A stretch of 64,000 nt of DNA from Tiliqua scincoides (Eukaryota; Chordata; Lepidosauria; Squamata; Scincidae). The translations under genes and the position numbers were made by a program. Under the pieces are notes generated by a model. The model worked only from the letters and a program-made list of their open reading frames with translations, made no database searches and was not told the DNA's origin. The stretch is from NCBI RefSeq assembly GCF_035046505.1, contig NC_089830.1, positions 23,972,284-24,036,283 on the forward strand. Direction: 5' to 3'. Positions 11,296 through 23,500 of this stretch are shown one piece after another. Within the stretch, counting starts at the first letter, position 1. Each line of letters begins with the position of its first letter.

Positions 11296-11521
11296 TGGAG
11301 GAAAAATCCAGTATGGGGTACAAGCCATGATGTGTATGCGCAACCTCCTGATTTTAGAAATGGGTTATGTCAGAATGCCAGATGCAAGGGAGGGCACCAG
11401 GATGAGGTCTCTTGTTATCTGGTGTGCTCCCTGGGGCATTTGGTGGGCCGCTGTGAGATACAGGAAGCTGGACTAGATGGGCCTATGGCCTGATCCAGTG
11501 GGGCTGTTCTTATGTTCTTAT
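11296..11521 (+). mobile_element. CR1 LINE 3' end
   Basis: This contains the characteristic amniote CR1 3' end: GATACAGGAAGCTGGACTAG, then CCTGATCCAG, ending TTCTTATGTTCTTA. It is strongly 5' truncated. Confidence 0.85.
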
Positions 11522-12943
11522 TGCTATCAGCCAAGCACTTGAGCCACTCACCAAGAACAGGAGGAACAGGGGTGACAGCAGCACCACTGCTTGACTCCTT
11601 AAGCTTATTAGCACCTCTAGGCTCCTTGGAGTGCTTGGTCTGGACAGGCTTGACTCTGAGCTGGCCTCAGAAGACATGTTGGCCTTTTTTTTTTCTTTTT
11701 AACTATATATTACCACATTGAACAGCTGAAGAATAACCATCTGTCTGTCCACTGGAACGTTTATGAGGGAAAAACAGAGGCTGGGCAAAAAGAGCGGGAA
11801 CACAAACCCCTCACTGGGTTCCTCACTGCAAGTGAGGAAAATGTTGCCCGCTGAGATACAAAATGGCACCTGCTGAGCTAAAAAACAGAGCTGATGTTTG
11901 TGAGCGTTGGGCAAGCCCCGGGCATGCTGATGGTGAGTCCTGCCCGACTGCCCCTGAAACTGTAATAGTGCCTTCACTGAGGGGTCTGCCTCTGTTCCTC
12001 AAACCTGCTGCCACCTCAGAGAGGCGCGGACCAGGCAGCCCCAGCACCAGCTGCTGAGGTAAAAAATGGTGCCCGCTGAGGTAAAAGCAGACCTGATGCT
12101 TGTGAGAGTTGGGCAGGCTCTGGGCACTCAGGGAGAGTCCTGCCCGACTGCCCCTGACACTGCAATAGTGCCTTCACTGAGGGGTCTGCCTCTGTTCCTC
12201 AAACCTGCCACCACCTCAGAGAGGCGCGGACCAGGCACCGTCAGCCCTAGCTGCTGAGGTAAAAAATGGTGCCCACTGAGGTAAAAGCAGACCTGATGCT
12301 TGTGAGCGTTGTGCAGGCTCTGGGCGCTCATGGAGAGTCCTGCCCGACTGCCCCTGACATTGCAATAGTGCCTTCACTGAGGGGTCTGCCTCTGTTCCTC
12401 AAACCTGCCGCCACCTCAGAGAGGCGCGGACCAGGCACCGTCAGCCCTAGCTGCTGAGGTAAAAAATGGTGCCCACTGAGGTAAAAGCAGACCTGATGCT
12501 TGTGAGCGTTGTGCAGGCTCTGGGCGCTCATGGAGAGTCCTGCCCGACTGCCCCTGACATTGCAATAGTGCCTTCACTGAGGGGTCTGCCTCTGTTCCTC
12601 AAACCTGCCGCCACCTCAGAGAGGCGCAGACCAGGCACCGTCAGCCCCAGCTGCTGAGGTAAAAAATGGCGCCCACTGAGGTAGTAGTAGTAGTAAATCT
12701 TTATTATGGTCATAAGACCAGCCACATATAGAATGTCAAAATATAAAAGCATATATATAAATATACAAAGATATGCAATATATAATGATTAGGTTTAAAA
12801 CAATAAAACAATTTATCATTATGTTCAAAACAGTTCTAAAATACCCAGCAGCAACTTCCAGCCATCTCCCCAGAAACAATTCCATTCTATCTAGCAGACT
12901 ATACTCTAACTACAGAGGTTCATCCATATTTAAAATCCATTTC

Positions 12944-15900
12944 CTAATACCCATTGCAGCAGTAAAAAAATTTAGCGACACTGTATGTAAACATCGGATT
13001 GGAATCAGATAATAATACATAGATATATTGTTGCTCTGTGCATCCGAAAAGTCGCCTAATCAAAGGGGAAATAAGTTCTTCACGTATCTTCTTGTAATAA
13101 ACACACTGCAACAGAACATGTTCAGTTGTTTCTATCTGTTCCATTCCACATGGGCAAAGACGCTCTGCCCAGGGGATCCTTTTATACCTTCCCTCCTGCA
13201 CAGTTGAGGGTAGTGCATTAAGCCGGGCCAAAGTAAACGCCCTTCTATGTCTAGGCTGTTCCAGCTGGACAAAATTAGGTGCTATTGCAACCTTATATAA
13301 TCTATCTTCGCTAAGAAAAAATTCTGGGGCACTACTTAAGTCATATTGTCTCTCATTATCCTCAATGCGCTGCTTAATAATTTTCCTTGCCTGTTCCATT
13401 CCCATGATTAACAAAATCGATCTAGAGAGCCCCAACAAAGCAATTTTTTGCTCAATTAACTGGGCCCATTTCGACTTAAAAGTATCTTGCAAAATCAATG
13501 GTACAAGACCAGTGGGAAGATAAAGCATTCTTAGCCAGTACATGAGAGTTACAATCCATATCCTGGCCTCAATTTTAATTTGGCCGGTTTCTAATCTTAG
13601 TTTTACGTTGGCAACATCTCTGGGAACTCCCAATATTGCTCTCAGGAACTTTGATTGAACATGTTCTAGAGTTATAGTATTAGGAAAGGGGCCCAATTGA
13701 GAGCCATATGTTAATTGAGCTACTGCTTTAGCATGAAACAATTTTATGGCTGAAGGGATATAATGCCCCCCCCCCCTTTGTTCTCATAAATTGTAATATT
13801 GCAGCAGAACTTCTCTGGGCATTTAAAGCAACATAATCACCATGCGTTTTCCTAGAGCCATTAGATTGAAAGACAACCCCTAAATATTTAAATTGATGGA
13901 TCTGATCAATTCTATGCTGATTAATCAACCATGTTCGCATTATTGGCCTTTTAGCAAATGACATGATTTTGGTTTTTTGGAAATTGTCAGATCTTCTTGC
14001 TCACAGTATAGAAACAACCTTTGCAATGCTCTTCTAAGCCCAATTGGAGTCCTAGAGATGATCGCTGCGTCATCAGCATACAATAATGTTGTTATGTGTC
14101 TTCCTGCAATTTTTGGAGGATGAAAGTTAATATCTTTTAACTGGTCCACCATAGAGTTAATAAAAAAATTAAACAAAAGTGGAGCCAGAAGACAGCCTTG
14201 TTTGACTCCTTTATGAGTTGGGATGGCTTTCGTAAGATGGCCACGAACACTGCATCTTACCTTAAGTGAGATATTTCTATAGAGAGCCTGAATAAGATAA
14301 AGGAGCCGTCTATCAATACTAGAAGCCTCTAGTTTCCTCCATAATTTGACCCTTGATATTGAGTCAAAGGCTGATTTAAGATCTATAAAAGCTACATGTA
14401 GAGAAGTTGCTTTATCAGAGGCATATTTTTCAACAAGGAATTGTAATATTAGACAATGGTCAATGGTAGAACGTCCCTCTCTAAAGCCTGCCTGCTCTTC
14501 TGCAAGTATCTTATCCTCCTCCAGCCAATCTTTAAATTTCTCATACAAATGCCTGGTATATAGTTTAGAGATAATATTAAGTAAACTAATGGGCCGGTAG
14601 TTTGCAGGGTCATCTCTATTTCCCTTCTTAAATATGGGGACTATGATAGCAAATCCCCAGTTTTCTGGAATTCTACCGGTTGTATCAATATGCGTAAATA
14701 ACGATGCTAAGACCGGAGCCCAGAATTCTAAATTATTTTTGACCGCCTCTGGCGGTATCAAGTCTTCTCCAGGAGCTTTTCCCGTCTTCATCTGGGCTAT
14801 TAGACTATGAATTTCGGAAGTTGACACCGGTGGCCATGGTGGAACATCTTCAAGTGTGCTATTCCATCTCAACTGGGCCACATCTGCGTCTTTATATAAG
14901 TCTTGAAAATATTCCTCCCATATTCCTAGATGGATATAGCAATCTGGGAGTGTTGGCCCAGAAGTTGGAGAGATTTTTATCATTCGCCAGAAGAGTATCA
15001 AGTCTTTAGATTTTGCTGCTTGAATCAGTTTTCCCCAATTTTCTTTCTGGGCCTCCTTTTTCTTTTGCAGTAGTAACTTTTTATAGGTTTTTTTCTCTCT
15101 CAAAAGGGATTGAGCCACTGTCAAATCTGAAGTTAATTTATAGGCTTGGTAGATGCTCTGTAAGACTTTTTTTGCAAATACACATTCCTTGTCAAACCAT
15201 GGCTTCGAATTGGGGTAGTGACATTGATGGGTCGCTTTTACCTTATCAGTAACAAACTGTTTCAGCTCACAAATCAGCTCCTCATAGATTTCCACCGGAT
15301 TACTCGAATGCATTATAGACATCCTAATGCTTTGCATGATATCAGATGCAAGTAAAGTTTGTAAATTCGAATCCATCTTTGGAGTCCACTTGGCCCGACA
15401 GTATGTTCCTTCCTCAGGGAATATCATAAATGGATATTGGTTAACAGTTCTTAAATAAGGAAAAGGGGCTTTCATACTCAGTGAAACAGGAAGATGGTCG
15501 CTTTGAAATTTTGATGCTACTTCCAAGTTCTCCAATAATGGGATTAAATTTGGCGAGATGATTATATAATCTATTAGGCTCATTCTGGCTCCAGCCAAGT
15601 AAGTAAATTCAGCTGGGTAATCATTCCCATATGCACCATTTAAAATGTGCAGATTAAGCCTGGTGGTCATTTGATATAACAGGAACCCAGCATAGTTTGC
15701 TTTCTTATCTTTAGATTGCCGATTAAATGGGAGTCCGTTTGAACCTAATGTGGGACGGTATGCTTTATATTGAGAGTATAGGGCTTGATCGTTAGGGCCT
15801 ATACAAGCGTTAAAATTCCCTCCCAAAATCGCATAAGTATTGGAGTAATTATGAAGTAACTGTGCTACATAGGCTTCAAACTCTGTCCATATTTCCAGAG

Positions 15901-16273
15901 TCAGTGATTTCTTCTTTTGTTGGGGTAAATACACATTTATTATCAACAAGTCCCAATGATCAGAATGGACAAGAGTGGCCATTGCATGTTGTTTAAAAGG
16001 TGGAAGCATCCTTGTGTTTGCACACAATGATGTGGCAATCAACATACCTAAGCCTCCCTTACATCTTCCGCGACCTGCCCCAGAAGTTGCACTTATAGAG
16101 TATGAATGAAAACCATTAATTGCCACCTTTTCCTGAATCCAAGTTTCTTGCATCAGTACAATATCCTTAGAAGAGAGATATTGTCTTGATTCAGGGTCCT
16201 GGAAGAGTCTGGTCCATCCATTTATATTCCCCAAAATGAGGGCAATTTTATTTGTGTGCTGGTCAGATACCCG
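12944..16273 (-). pseudogene. LINE ORF2: AP endonuclease and reverse transcriptase, with a few frameshifts
   Basis: The first part (16273-13940) is open from just after the ORF1 TGA. It has endonuclease motifs (LMQETW, LGGNFN, SDHLPVS) and reverse transcriptase motifs (KAPGEDLIPPEAV, YRPISLLN, AFIDLKSAFDS, LLYADDAAI). It then shifts frame near 13960 and again near 13735, the last near a C/G homopolymer. The C-terminal part has a CPCG...H....C zinc-binding cluster. There is no AUG upstream of the QET endonuclease motif, so ORF2 initiation by a normal start is unlikely. It copies LINE RNA at the target site in intact relatives. Confidence 0.85.
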
Positions 16274-17973
16274 TCATTGTGCCTCTGAGGAGACACTTAT
16301 TATCTCCTGGGCATTCCCTTCATTTTCATCCTCCTTCCTGGTCAGATCTAAATTCAAACCATCCTGAAAAGCAGGGGGATCTGCTAGATATTTACTCTCT
16401 AGTGCATCCGCGTGTGGGGGGGGGGAATCATCACAGAGTTTAGATGGTATTCTGATGTCCTTACATCAGCTTGAGAGATTGAGGAATTTAGATGTACTAA
16501 TACTGACCCATCTTCATGATCTGGAGTAGCCTGTATTCTTGTTGAGTTATGTAATCCTTCATTTAATCCCTCAATAAAAGTCTGTGAGCCCTGGAACTCC
16601 TTCAGCCCCCATTGCAGCTCTATAAGGGAAATTTCTCTCATCTCAGTGAGATTATCAGGCTGTTCCAGAGCAGAGAGTAACCTAACTGGAGTTAACGTCT
16701 TTAGTTCTGCTTGTGGATCTAAAGTTAATTCCAAATCGAAACAAGAATTCGTTTTTGCTATCAGCTTTTCCTTAGGCAATGAGCAACTCAAAAGGGTTGA
16801 GCCTTCTTGGACAGAGAAATCAAGATCTAAAATCCTCTTATCTTGGAAGGGAACCAGGATTTCCTCATGCACTCTTTTCCTTTTCGGCATTAATAGATGA
16901 TTCAATTTGTCTCTGAGTTTGGAGAGGTCTGAAAATTCATCCTGTTTCTCAGGAAGAATTCTATCTAATTTACAAGGGCTGTTCACTCGCCATTTATCTT
17001 CCTTATCAGGACCAAACTCCCTCGCAACTGTGCCTGCGGTTGATGTTGGAATGTAGACATATTTTACTTTTTTAGTTCTGGCAAGGACTTTAACCCCATG
17101 CTCTTTGAATACTCTTTGTGGAAATATACCATATCTTCTTAGATGTTGGGATAAATGCAAAGGAATATCTGCTGATCTAAAATCTAAAAGCAGTCTTTTA
17201 TGATAATTTTGCGAGGGCAAAAAATAAAAATGGATTAACTCTGCTGGAGCAATATCTCTATTCATTAGTTCTATCAGGGAGGAAAGAATTCTTTTCTTGG
17301 TTGTCCAAAGCTGGATGTCTTTTTTGGGAAAACAAATTAAAACTTGCTTTGTTTGCAGTACTCTTTGGACTCTTTCTTGATTACAAGCTGGAGGATGTAG
17401 GGCAATGGCGTCCTCTCCTCTCCTCTTCGATAAACACGTTTGGCTTAAGGCTTCTAATTGCCTTTCCATTTTACTAATTTTCCCCAATAACACTAACAGA
17501 GTCTCTGCAGATAAGAAACACATTTCGCTCAAACATACTATGGAGCAATTTAGATGTGGGGGAGGAGCATTTATTGCCTTTCGGCTATTTGCGTCCCATC
17601 CTGGAGATTTATTCTTTCTACCATTCTCTGCTTTCAAAATGCTTGCTGATTTGAGATAAGTTGATTTATTTATGTTAGCATTTAGCAGACAGGACTCAGC
17701 TTCTTGACACGTAGAGCTGTTGTTAGATACTACTATCGGAGTACTCACAGTGTTAGTAACCCTCTTGGAAGGAAAAAAACTTTCAATTCTGAGCTGCTTC
17801 TTTTTTCTCTCCTTTTCATCCTCCTCCTCCTCACCGGGACTGATATTGTTTCATCTTTTCTTCAAGTTCTTCCCCCCAATAGTGCGTATGGAGTCATTTT
17901 TTATCTTGTTTATGGCTTCATTTATCTTAACAGAAGCAGGAGCTAAATCTAAACACTGTTGCTCCTCGGCCAT
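16274..17973 (-). pseudogene. LINE ORF1 (PIP box, GIFPQR domain), lightly decayed
   Basis: The probable start is ATG at 17973. The frame has one TGA about 40 codons in, then runs open to about 16401. A run of C on the minus strand (about 16416-16426) appears to shift the frame, after which the ORF continues to the TGA at 16276-16274. Features: residues about 60-67 read QLRIESFF, a PCNA-interacting-peptide-like motif; the middle region has RYGIFPQRVF, matching RALGIFPQRHF of the ORF1 at 47851 and suggesting a shared RNA-binding (RRM-like) domain. No zinc knuckle is seen. The terminal TGA is followed by CGG and the ORF2 frame continues directly. Confidence 0.75.
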
Positions 17974-18120
17974 CTTGCCTCCCTTTCTTCTACCCGCTGA
18001 GGTAAAAGCAGACCTGATGCTTGTGAGCATTGGGCAGGCTCTGGGCGCTCATGGAGAGTCCTGCCCGACTGCCCCTGACACTGCAATGGTGCCTTCACTG
18101 AGGGGTCTGCCTCTGCCTCT

Positions 18121-18473
18121 GTAGTGGCACCAACGCTATGGAACTCCCTTCCCCTTGACTTAAGAATGGCTCCCTCTCTTGAGACCTTTCGGCAAGGCCT
18201 GAAGACCCTTCTGTTTAAACAGGCCTTCTGAGTTCTTGGCCTTTTAACATTTTTTAACATCTTTTAATATTTTTTTTACAGGCCTGATTCTTTTATGACT
18301 TGCTGCTGCTCTATGCTCTTTTTACCTATTTTTACTCTGACTGCTGTTTTTAGTATGTGTTAATATGTTTTTATTTGCTTTTAAATTGTTTTTAATATGT
18401 TGTAAGCCGCCTTGAGTCCCTTCGGGGAGAAAGGCGGGGTAGAAATAAAGTTATTATTATTATTATTATTATT
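18121..18473 (+). mobile_element. L2-type LINE 3' fragment with (ATT)n tail
   Basis: This is essentially identical over its first 130 bases to the 3' end of the L2-type copy at 24910-26810 (GTAGTGGCACCAACGC, CCTTCGGGGAGAAAGGCGG, then ATT repeats). It interrupts the fifth 200-bp unit between CTGCCTCT and GTTCCTCAAACC. It contains only the last 35 or so codons of ORF2 and the 3' UTR. Confidence 0.85.
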
Positions 18474-18690
18474 GTTCCTCAAACCTGCCGCCACCTCAGA
18501 GAGGCACGGACCAGGCAGCGTCAGCCCCAACTGCTGAGGTAAAAAATGGCACCCGCTGAGGTAAAAGCAGACCTGATGCTTGTGAGCGTTGGGCAGGCTC
18601 TGGGCGCTTAGGGAGAGTCCTGCCTGATCGTCCCCGAACATTGCAATAGTGCCGAGTCGATCTAGGGGTCTGCCGCTGCTGTGTGCAGTG

Positions 18691-19072
18691 GAACTGAGGC
18701 CTATAAAAGGGGAAAGAGCTGGAGGACCACCAGGGAAGCTTGGGAGAAAAGGAGCTGCAAGGAGCGAGCTGGGAGACCAAGCTAGAGAAGGAGCTGCAAG
18801 GAGCGAGCTGGGAGAGACCAAGGCAGAGAAAGAGCTGAGGAGAGAGCTGCAGGGAAGGAGCCCCTGGGGGAGCCTTAGAGAACCAGGGAACAAATATCCA
18901 GCCTTTACCTCAAGTCCTGCTGCCTCCTTCCTGCCTAGTGCCTGCCTCAGGTCCTCACTCATTTGGGGAATTTGGGAATTTGGGTAGTTTTTATTTGGTT
19001 CAGGTTCCATTCCTCATAATAAAAGCCTTAAAATTACGTTGGTTTCAGTGGTCTCTTTCAATCCTGCATAAC
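18691..19072 (+). mobile_element. LTR-like fossil: TATA box to poly(A) signal
   Basis: A CTATAAAAGG box occurs near 18700 and an AATAAAAGCC poly(A) signal near 19017. The end is GCATAACA near 19072, an arrangement resembling the promoter-to-U5 part of an LTR, with the 200-bp array in the position of U3. No paired LTR, primer-binding site or internal coding was recognised. If it is an LTR it is solitary and was later entered by other elements. The alternative is a promoter-bearing satellite. Confidence 0.35.
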
Positions 19073-19080
19073 AATCATCA

Positions 19081-19140
19081 ACATCAACATCATCATTCTT
19101 TATTTACGGTCACAGACCCAACATGCCTTACTTACCTGTG
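19081..19140 (-). mobile_element. LINE 3' end fragment with (ATC)n tail
   Basis: On the minus strand, GTGACCGTAAATAAAG followed by an AATGATGATG tail resembles the 3' end of the LINE at 12684 (ATGACCATAATAAAG). Only the tail region is recognisable; the 5' limit is unclear. Confidence 0.45.
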
Positions 19141-19469
19141 GTGCAAGCAGTAGCAACTCTTTCAAACTCTAGCCATTGTTGGCTGTGTTACCTCCAGTTT
19201 TACCCAATCACCTTAGGCTTAGATGTGATTGCCCAACATATACGAATTGGTGCAAGCTATTTTCCCAACCATCTGGACTATCTCCAACCAAGCTGCATCG
19301 GTGAAAAGGAATCCTATTGTAAGAAGGGTTGGTTGGCAGAGATTGCAGCCTTAAATATGCAGGTCACTTCATTCCAGACTTTTGGTGGGTAACAGTCATT
19401 TAAAATAAATGCATAAACAAGGGAAAGTGGGATAAATAATATCCAAATAAATATAATATAGAAAATATA

Positions 19470-19870
19470 TATGGCCCAGAGGTGTGGTCCAGTGGTCGTG
19501 CTATCATACTGCCCAAAGAGCCAAGAGGAGCAACTCAGGTCATGCCCTTGGAAAGGAGATGCAAAGCCAGAGTGCCGTAATCTGTTGTGAGAGGATGGAG
19601 TCGCTGACCGAGTCTCAACCTGAGTTGACATAGAGGGGGAGTGAGGAGAGGTCAGTTGGCAAGAATGGTCAGGACCCTGAGAACCTACCTGGGCTTGATT
19701 TAGGGTTGCCTGCAGAAGGTTGAGGGCACACAGCCAGAAGAGAAAAGCACACCATACACCTGGTGACTTCTGGTGACAATATTGGAAAAACCCCACTGAA
19801 AGATTCAGCTGCCTATGCAATCCACCTTAAATGCTGTGTAAAAACAGAGAAAGGCAGTATATAAAATTTA
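19470..19870 (+). mobile_element. Possible tRNA-related SINE
   Basis: The left part has a tRNA A-box-like TGGTCCAGTGGTCGTGC. The right end has a SINE-like tail, ATCCACCTTAAATGC then AAAGGCAGTATATAAAATT. The B box is not clear, so the assignment is tentative. Confidence 0.35.
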
Positions 19871-19892
19871 AATAAATATTACATGAAAAATT

Positions 19893-20215
19893 GTTGTTGG
19901 CAACCTTCAGTCTCGGAAGACTCTGGTATTGTGCTCTGAATGGTGGTTCTGGAAAAGCTTCTAGTGTGACTGAAAAGGCTGATTCGGCAGTGACAATTCC
20001 TTCCACACTGGGAGCAAGTGTAGTCTGTCCCTGGTCTGTCCCCCTGGCTATGGTCTTCCTTCTTTGCCTCAGTTTGTTGGCCAAGTGTCTCTTCAAACTG
20101 GGAGAGGCCATGCTGCACAGTCCAAGCGGGACGCTCAGAGGCCAAGGTTGAGGTCAAATCCTAAGGCCTGCAGATCCCTCTTGCAGATATCCTTGTATCG
20201 CAGCATGTGGTACAT
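19893..20215 (-). mobile_element. LINE-like 3' end fragment encoding a C2H2-type finger
   Basis: The minus strand encodes CSQCGRNCHCRISLFSHTR, a zinc-finger pattern found near the C-terminus of several LINE ORFs. The element's 3' end reads GTCTTCCGAGACTGAAGG. The same sequence occurs at 5530 and in the tail of the 5S-derived SINE at 3359-3392. Clade unknown. Confidence 0.5.
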
Positions 20216-20510
20216 GGAAAATACATATGGAACATATGTATACATAGTGGGAATAAAAGGATTTTCAGCAAGTGTGGCTTATCCTGTCACATGTACAGTA
20301 TGCCCCCCCCCCCGGTCCAATGCACACTTACCCAGGAGGAAAGTTGGGTAACAAATCCTGGCCTTTCTAGCAAGTCTTTGCAAGTGATATTACATTGGAA
20401 ATTCCTGCCATGGCTTTCAAAAGTCACCTAGAGATTGTTGCAGATTCCTGGCAACTCCAGCACCTTCCTAGAGGTTTAGCAACTCTGCAGGCACCTCCCT
20501 GAGATAGAAG

Positions 20511-20518
20511 AATAAAAG
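20511..20518 (+). promoter_or_regulatory. Possible TATA-like box of the dehydrogenase gene
   Basis: AATAAAAG lies 73 bases before the start codon at 20591, a plausible distance for a TATA element with a short 5' UTR. Based only on position and composition. Confidence 0.3.
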
Positions 20519-20590
20519 AGCCTGCTTGTGCTCCATCTCTCGTGAAGCTGTCTGATCAGGGACAGTGTATGCTGCTGAAAAAGAGAAGCA

Positions 20591-23500
20591 ATGACTTCCA
20601 ACAGCACTTTCTGTCTCAACCTGGCACTGTCTATCCTCGGAATTATAACTGTTCTCCGTCTCCTTTGGCAAGCTGCTTGTGGCTTGGGATATCGGTTGAG
20701 GATTTATGTGCTGTCAAAAGAGTGGAAAGGGGTAGACCTGGCCAGCTATGGACCTTGGGCAGGTGAGTGCCTCTTTTGTGCCATCTTCTCATGGGGAATG
20801 GAACAGAGGCTGAATCCTGTGCAGGTTCCCCGCAGCTCATTGATTAATAAGTTAGATTCATCTCTGAAGACCTTTAGATTGACTTAAAAAATGCATTCAT
20901 TCAGTCATTTCTGCCCAATGTTGCATGTATGCAAGTGATCAAATGTGCATACCTGTGAGCTGGGCAGAAATGGGTTAATTGAGCAAGACATTTAAAAGAA
21001 ATGACTTCTTATGAATACATGTTGCTATAAACCATGGCAGAGGGGAAGCCAAAAGCAGATCACCACTCTTGAGATGATGCCTGCTGAGACTCAGGAATGC
21101 ATCCTCTCAAAACAAGGAGAGCCTGCCTTTTATCTTCCAAATGATGGTCTTGTTTGGATGGATATTGGTGCAGATTTAATTAATGGACTAAAAACTCTGA
21201 CCCTCAATTGGCTCAGGAAATTGGATCCTGCACTTATTGGCACACGGTCTGGGTTTGCCTTGTTATCAAGTCTCTATTCTTGTTCTCACCCATTCTTCCG
21301 TCTCCTCTGTCTGCGCATTCATCATGTTGTCTCAGCACTTATTCACTCAAACCCAACACTACTCCAACCCGATCCTGCAGCCTGGCTCCTTCACCAGATC
21401 TGTCTCCTGGGGTTTGTGTCCAGCTCTGACTGTATCCCCAGCACTCTTTCTTTGCAGGGGTGGACGTGTGCACCTGGGGTTCCACGGGTTGTATGTGATG
21501 CAGTTGGCACCTCTTCCTGCACTGAAATGACCTTCATGCAGAAGCCATTGTCACAAAGGGGTCCTCAGATGATGAACTTAGGAAGTTCTTTGGATTTCTG
21601 ACAAGGATTGAACTTCTTGAGTGAAACTCTTCCGGGTGACATTCCTCTTGTTCATAGCTTGTCCTTTCTGCCTCCTTTGTAGTGGTAACCGGAGCCACGG
21701 CGGGGATTGGAAAAGCCTACGCGCATGAGGTGAGTGGACTATGATGTTTGAAAGGATCTTAGAAGGGTCCTCTTGGGCATGCTTAGGTTCATGTACGTTC
21801 AAGGTGTAAGCAAAGAGAAAGACACAAGTGATCCAGGAACCTTCCGACAGGAAAAGGAGCACAGCAGGCACTTTCACACTTGGTGATTGGCCTTTCCTAG
21901 CCCTTTGCAGCTAGTCCTTTGCAGCTAACCCTTTGATCTCCTGACTCTCCTTCTTGGGCTTCCAGCTTGCCAAGAGAGGCCTCAACGTGGTTCTCATCAG
22001 CCGCTCCCTGGAAAAGCTGAAGCAGGTGGCTGCTGAAATTGGTAAGTAAGAAGCTGCACCTGGGAGGCGGAGGTGACTGGGCAAGCCGCTGGGTCCAGCT
22101 CTCAGAAATGGGACTCTTTCCAGAGCTCTGGGATCCTGAAAGAAAAGATTGCCAAAGTAATTACTGACACAGAAAGTTGGAGCCATGTTGAAGGTTGTGT
22201 TTTTATGATGACAGATTGATAAGTATGCTGTTCTTTTGCTATCTCATTGTTTTTTGTTATAGGAAGAGTGTGCATTATAAGAGGGGAGAGTGGTAATGGG
22301 AGATGGGGAGGGCAGACCAGCACTGGAAGGGGGCGTGGACAGCGGCATAGGCTGCTGTTTGATCTTATCCCCCTTCCCAGGCCTGATCCACCGACATATG
22401 GCTCTTTGGACTTGAGCTATACTGGTGCAGATCCAAGTACTTCCATCGCGGCAGTGGCTGCTTACTTCAGGGCAAGGGAACAGGTGTCTCCTAACATCAT
22501 GGAGACCTCCAGCTGCCTCTCTTTCCATGCTGCATACAGTGGAGGCCGTACTGGTGCCGCTGCAGCTCGGCACAGAAAGTTAGTTAGGATTTGGCTGTTC
22601 TGCTTCAGAGACATAACCGGACAGGCTGTTCGGACCCCTGCAAGACTGGACACCTGCATGTGTCAGACAACTGCTCAGTGTTCCTAAGTCTGCCTGTTGG
22701 TCTAGTGACCTGTTCTGGCAAGGCAGTTCCAGCATCTCTTTGCCTTCACTTCCCAGAGGAACAGCACGGCCGAAGCACCAGAGTCATCCAGATGGATTTC
22801 ACCGAGGGATCGGAAAGCTATGAGCCGATTCGAGATGCTCTGCAGGGCCTGGAGATTGGCATTCTGGGTATATGCACATTTTCCTATTTATACTTTTTAT
22901 TATTAAATCTTGCAACATGCACACTATGGGAGCAATCCTAACAGCACAATAGGCCAGCACAAGTCCCAGCCCAGCAGGGTAGCACACGTTAGCGCCTTCT
23001 CGGGAGTCGGCTGGGCCGGTGCTGGGTTGCGTGCCAGCCCACGGAGGCTGCATCCTGCCTCCTCACCAACATGGGGAGGGAGGGTTGCATCAGCCAAGCT
23101 TGGCCAATGCCCAGGCCTGGGGAGGGCAGGAGGAGGCAGGAGGGAGGGGTTCTGGGATGGTGGGAGGACGGGTGGAAGGCGTTCTTGGGGGCAGGTGGGC
23201 AGGGAGCAGCAGGCAGGGCTGGGACCCAGCTGTTATGATGGATAACAACCCCATTCCCTGAGCAGTGTGGAAGAGCTTGAAGCTGCTCCGTTCTCCTGAG
23301 ACTTGTGCCACCTCCTGAGGTGGCATTCTTGGTATATGCACCTTTTCCTATTTATACTTTTTATTAAGTTTTTTAGTAAAGCAACGTGCACACTATGCGC
23401 ACAAACCTAACAGCACAATAGGTGCTGAGGTGACACAAGTCCATGGAGACCCACTGGGGCTGTGGTGTCTTACCTGGGAGTAAGGGGAAGAGTTTCCCCT

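Larger units (their letters stand above)
12684..17992 (-). mobile_element. Nearly full-length APE-type LINE inserted in the 200-bp array
   Basis: About 5.3 kb on the minus strand. The 5' end is near 17992, with GGGAGGCAAGATGG just before ORF1. The 3' end has CCATAATAAAG and a (TAC)n tail at 12684. Flanking copies CCCACTGAGGTA (12672-12683) and CCCGCTGAGGTA (17993-18004) look like a 12-bp target duplication with one difference. It encodes an ORF1 and an endonuclease-reverse transcriptase ORF2. It belongs to the same clade as the copy at 47259; clade assignment (Ingi/Vingi-like or another I/Jockey-group lineage) is tentative. Confidence 0.85.
11867..18690. repeat. 200-bp tandem repeat array, interrupted by two LINE insertions
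   Basis: Units begin near 11867, 12071, 12271, 12471, 12671 and 18551, with exact 200-bp spacing in the middle. Each has CTGAGGTAAAA, GACCTGATGCTTGTGAG, GAGTCCTGCCCGACTGCCCC and CTCAGAGAGGCGC. The fifth unit is split by a LINE (12684-17992) and an L2 fragment (18121-18473). The last unit runs directly into a TATA-containing segment. The repeats encode overlapping short open frames that are by-products of the repetition. Confidence 0.9.

Noticed and set aside
18381-19010. 209-codon minus-strand frame
   Set aside because: It crosses the ATT repeat of an L2 tail, the 200-bp array and the LTR-like segment, so it is a composite accident.
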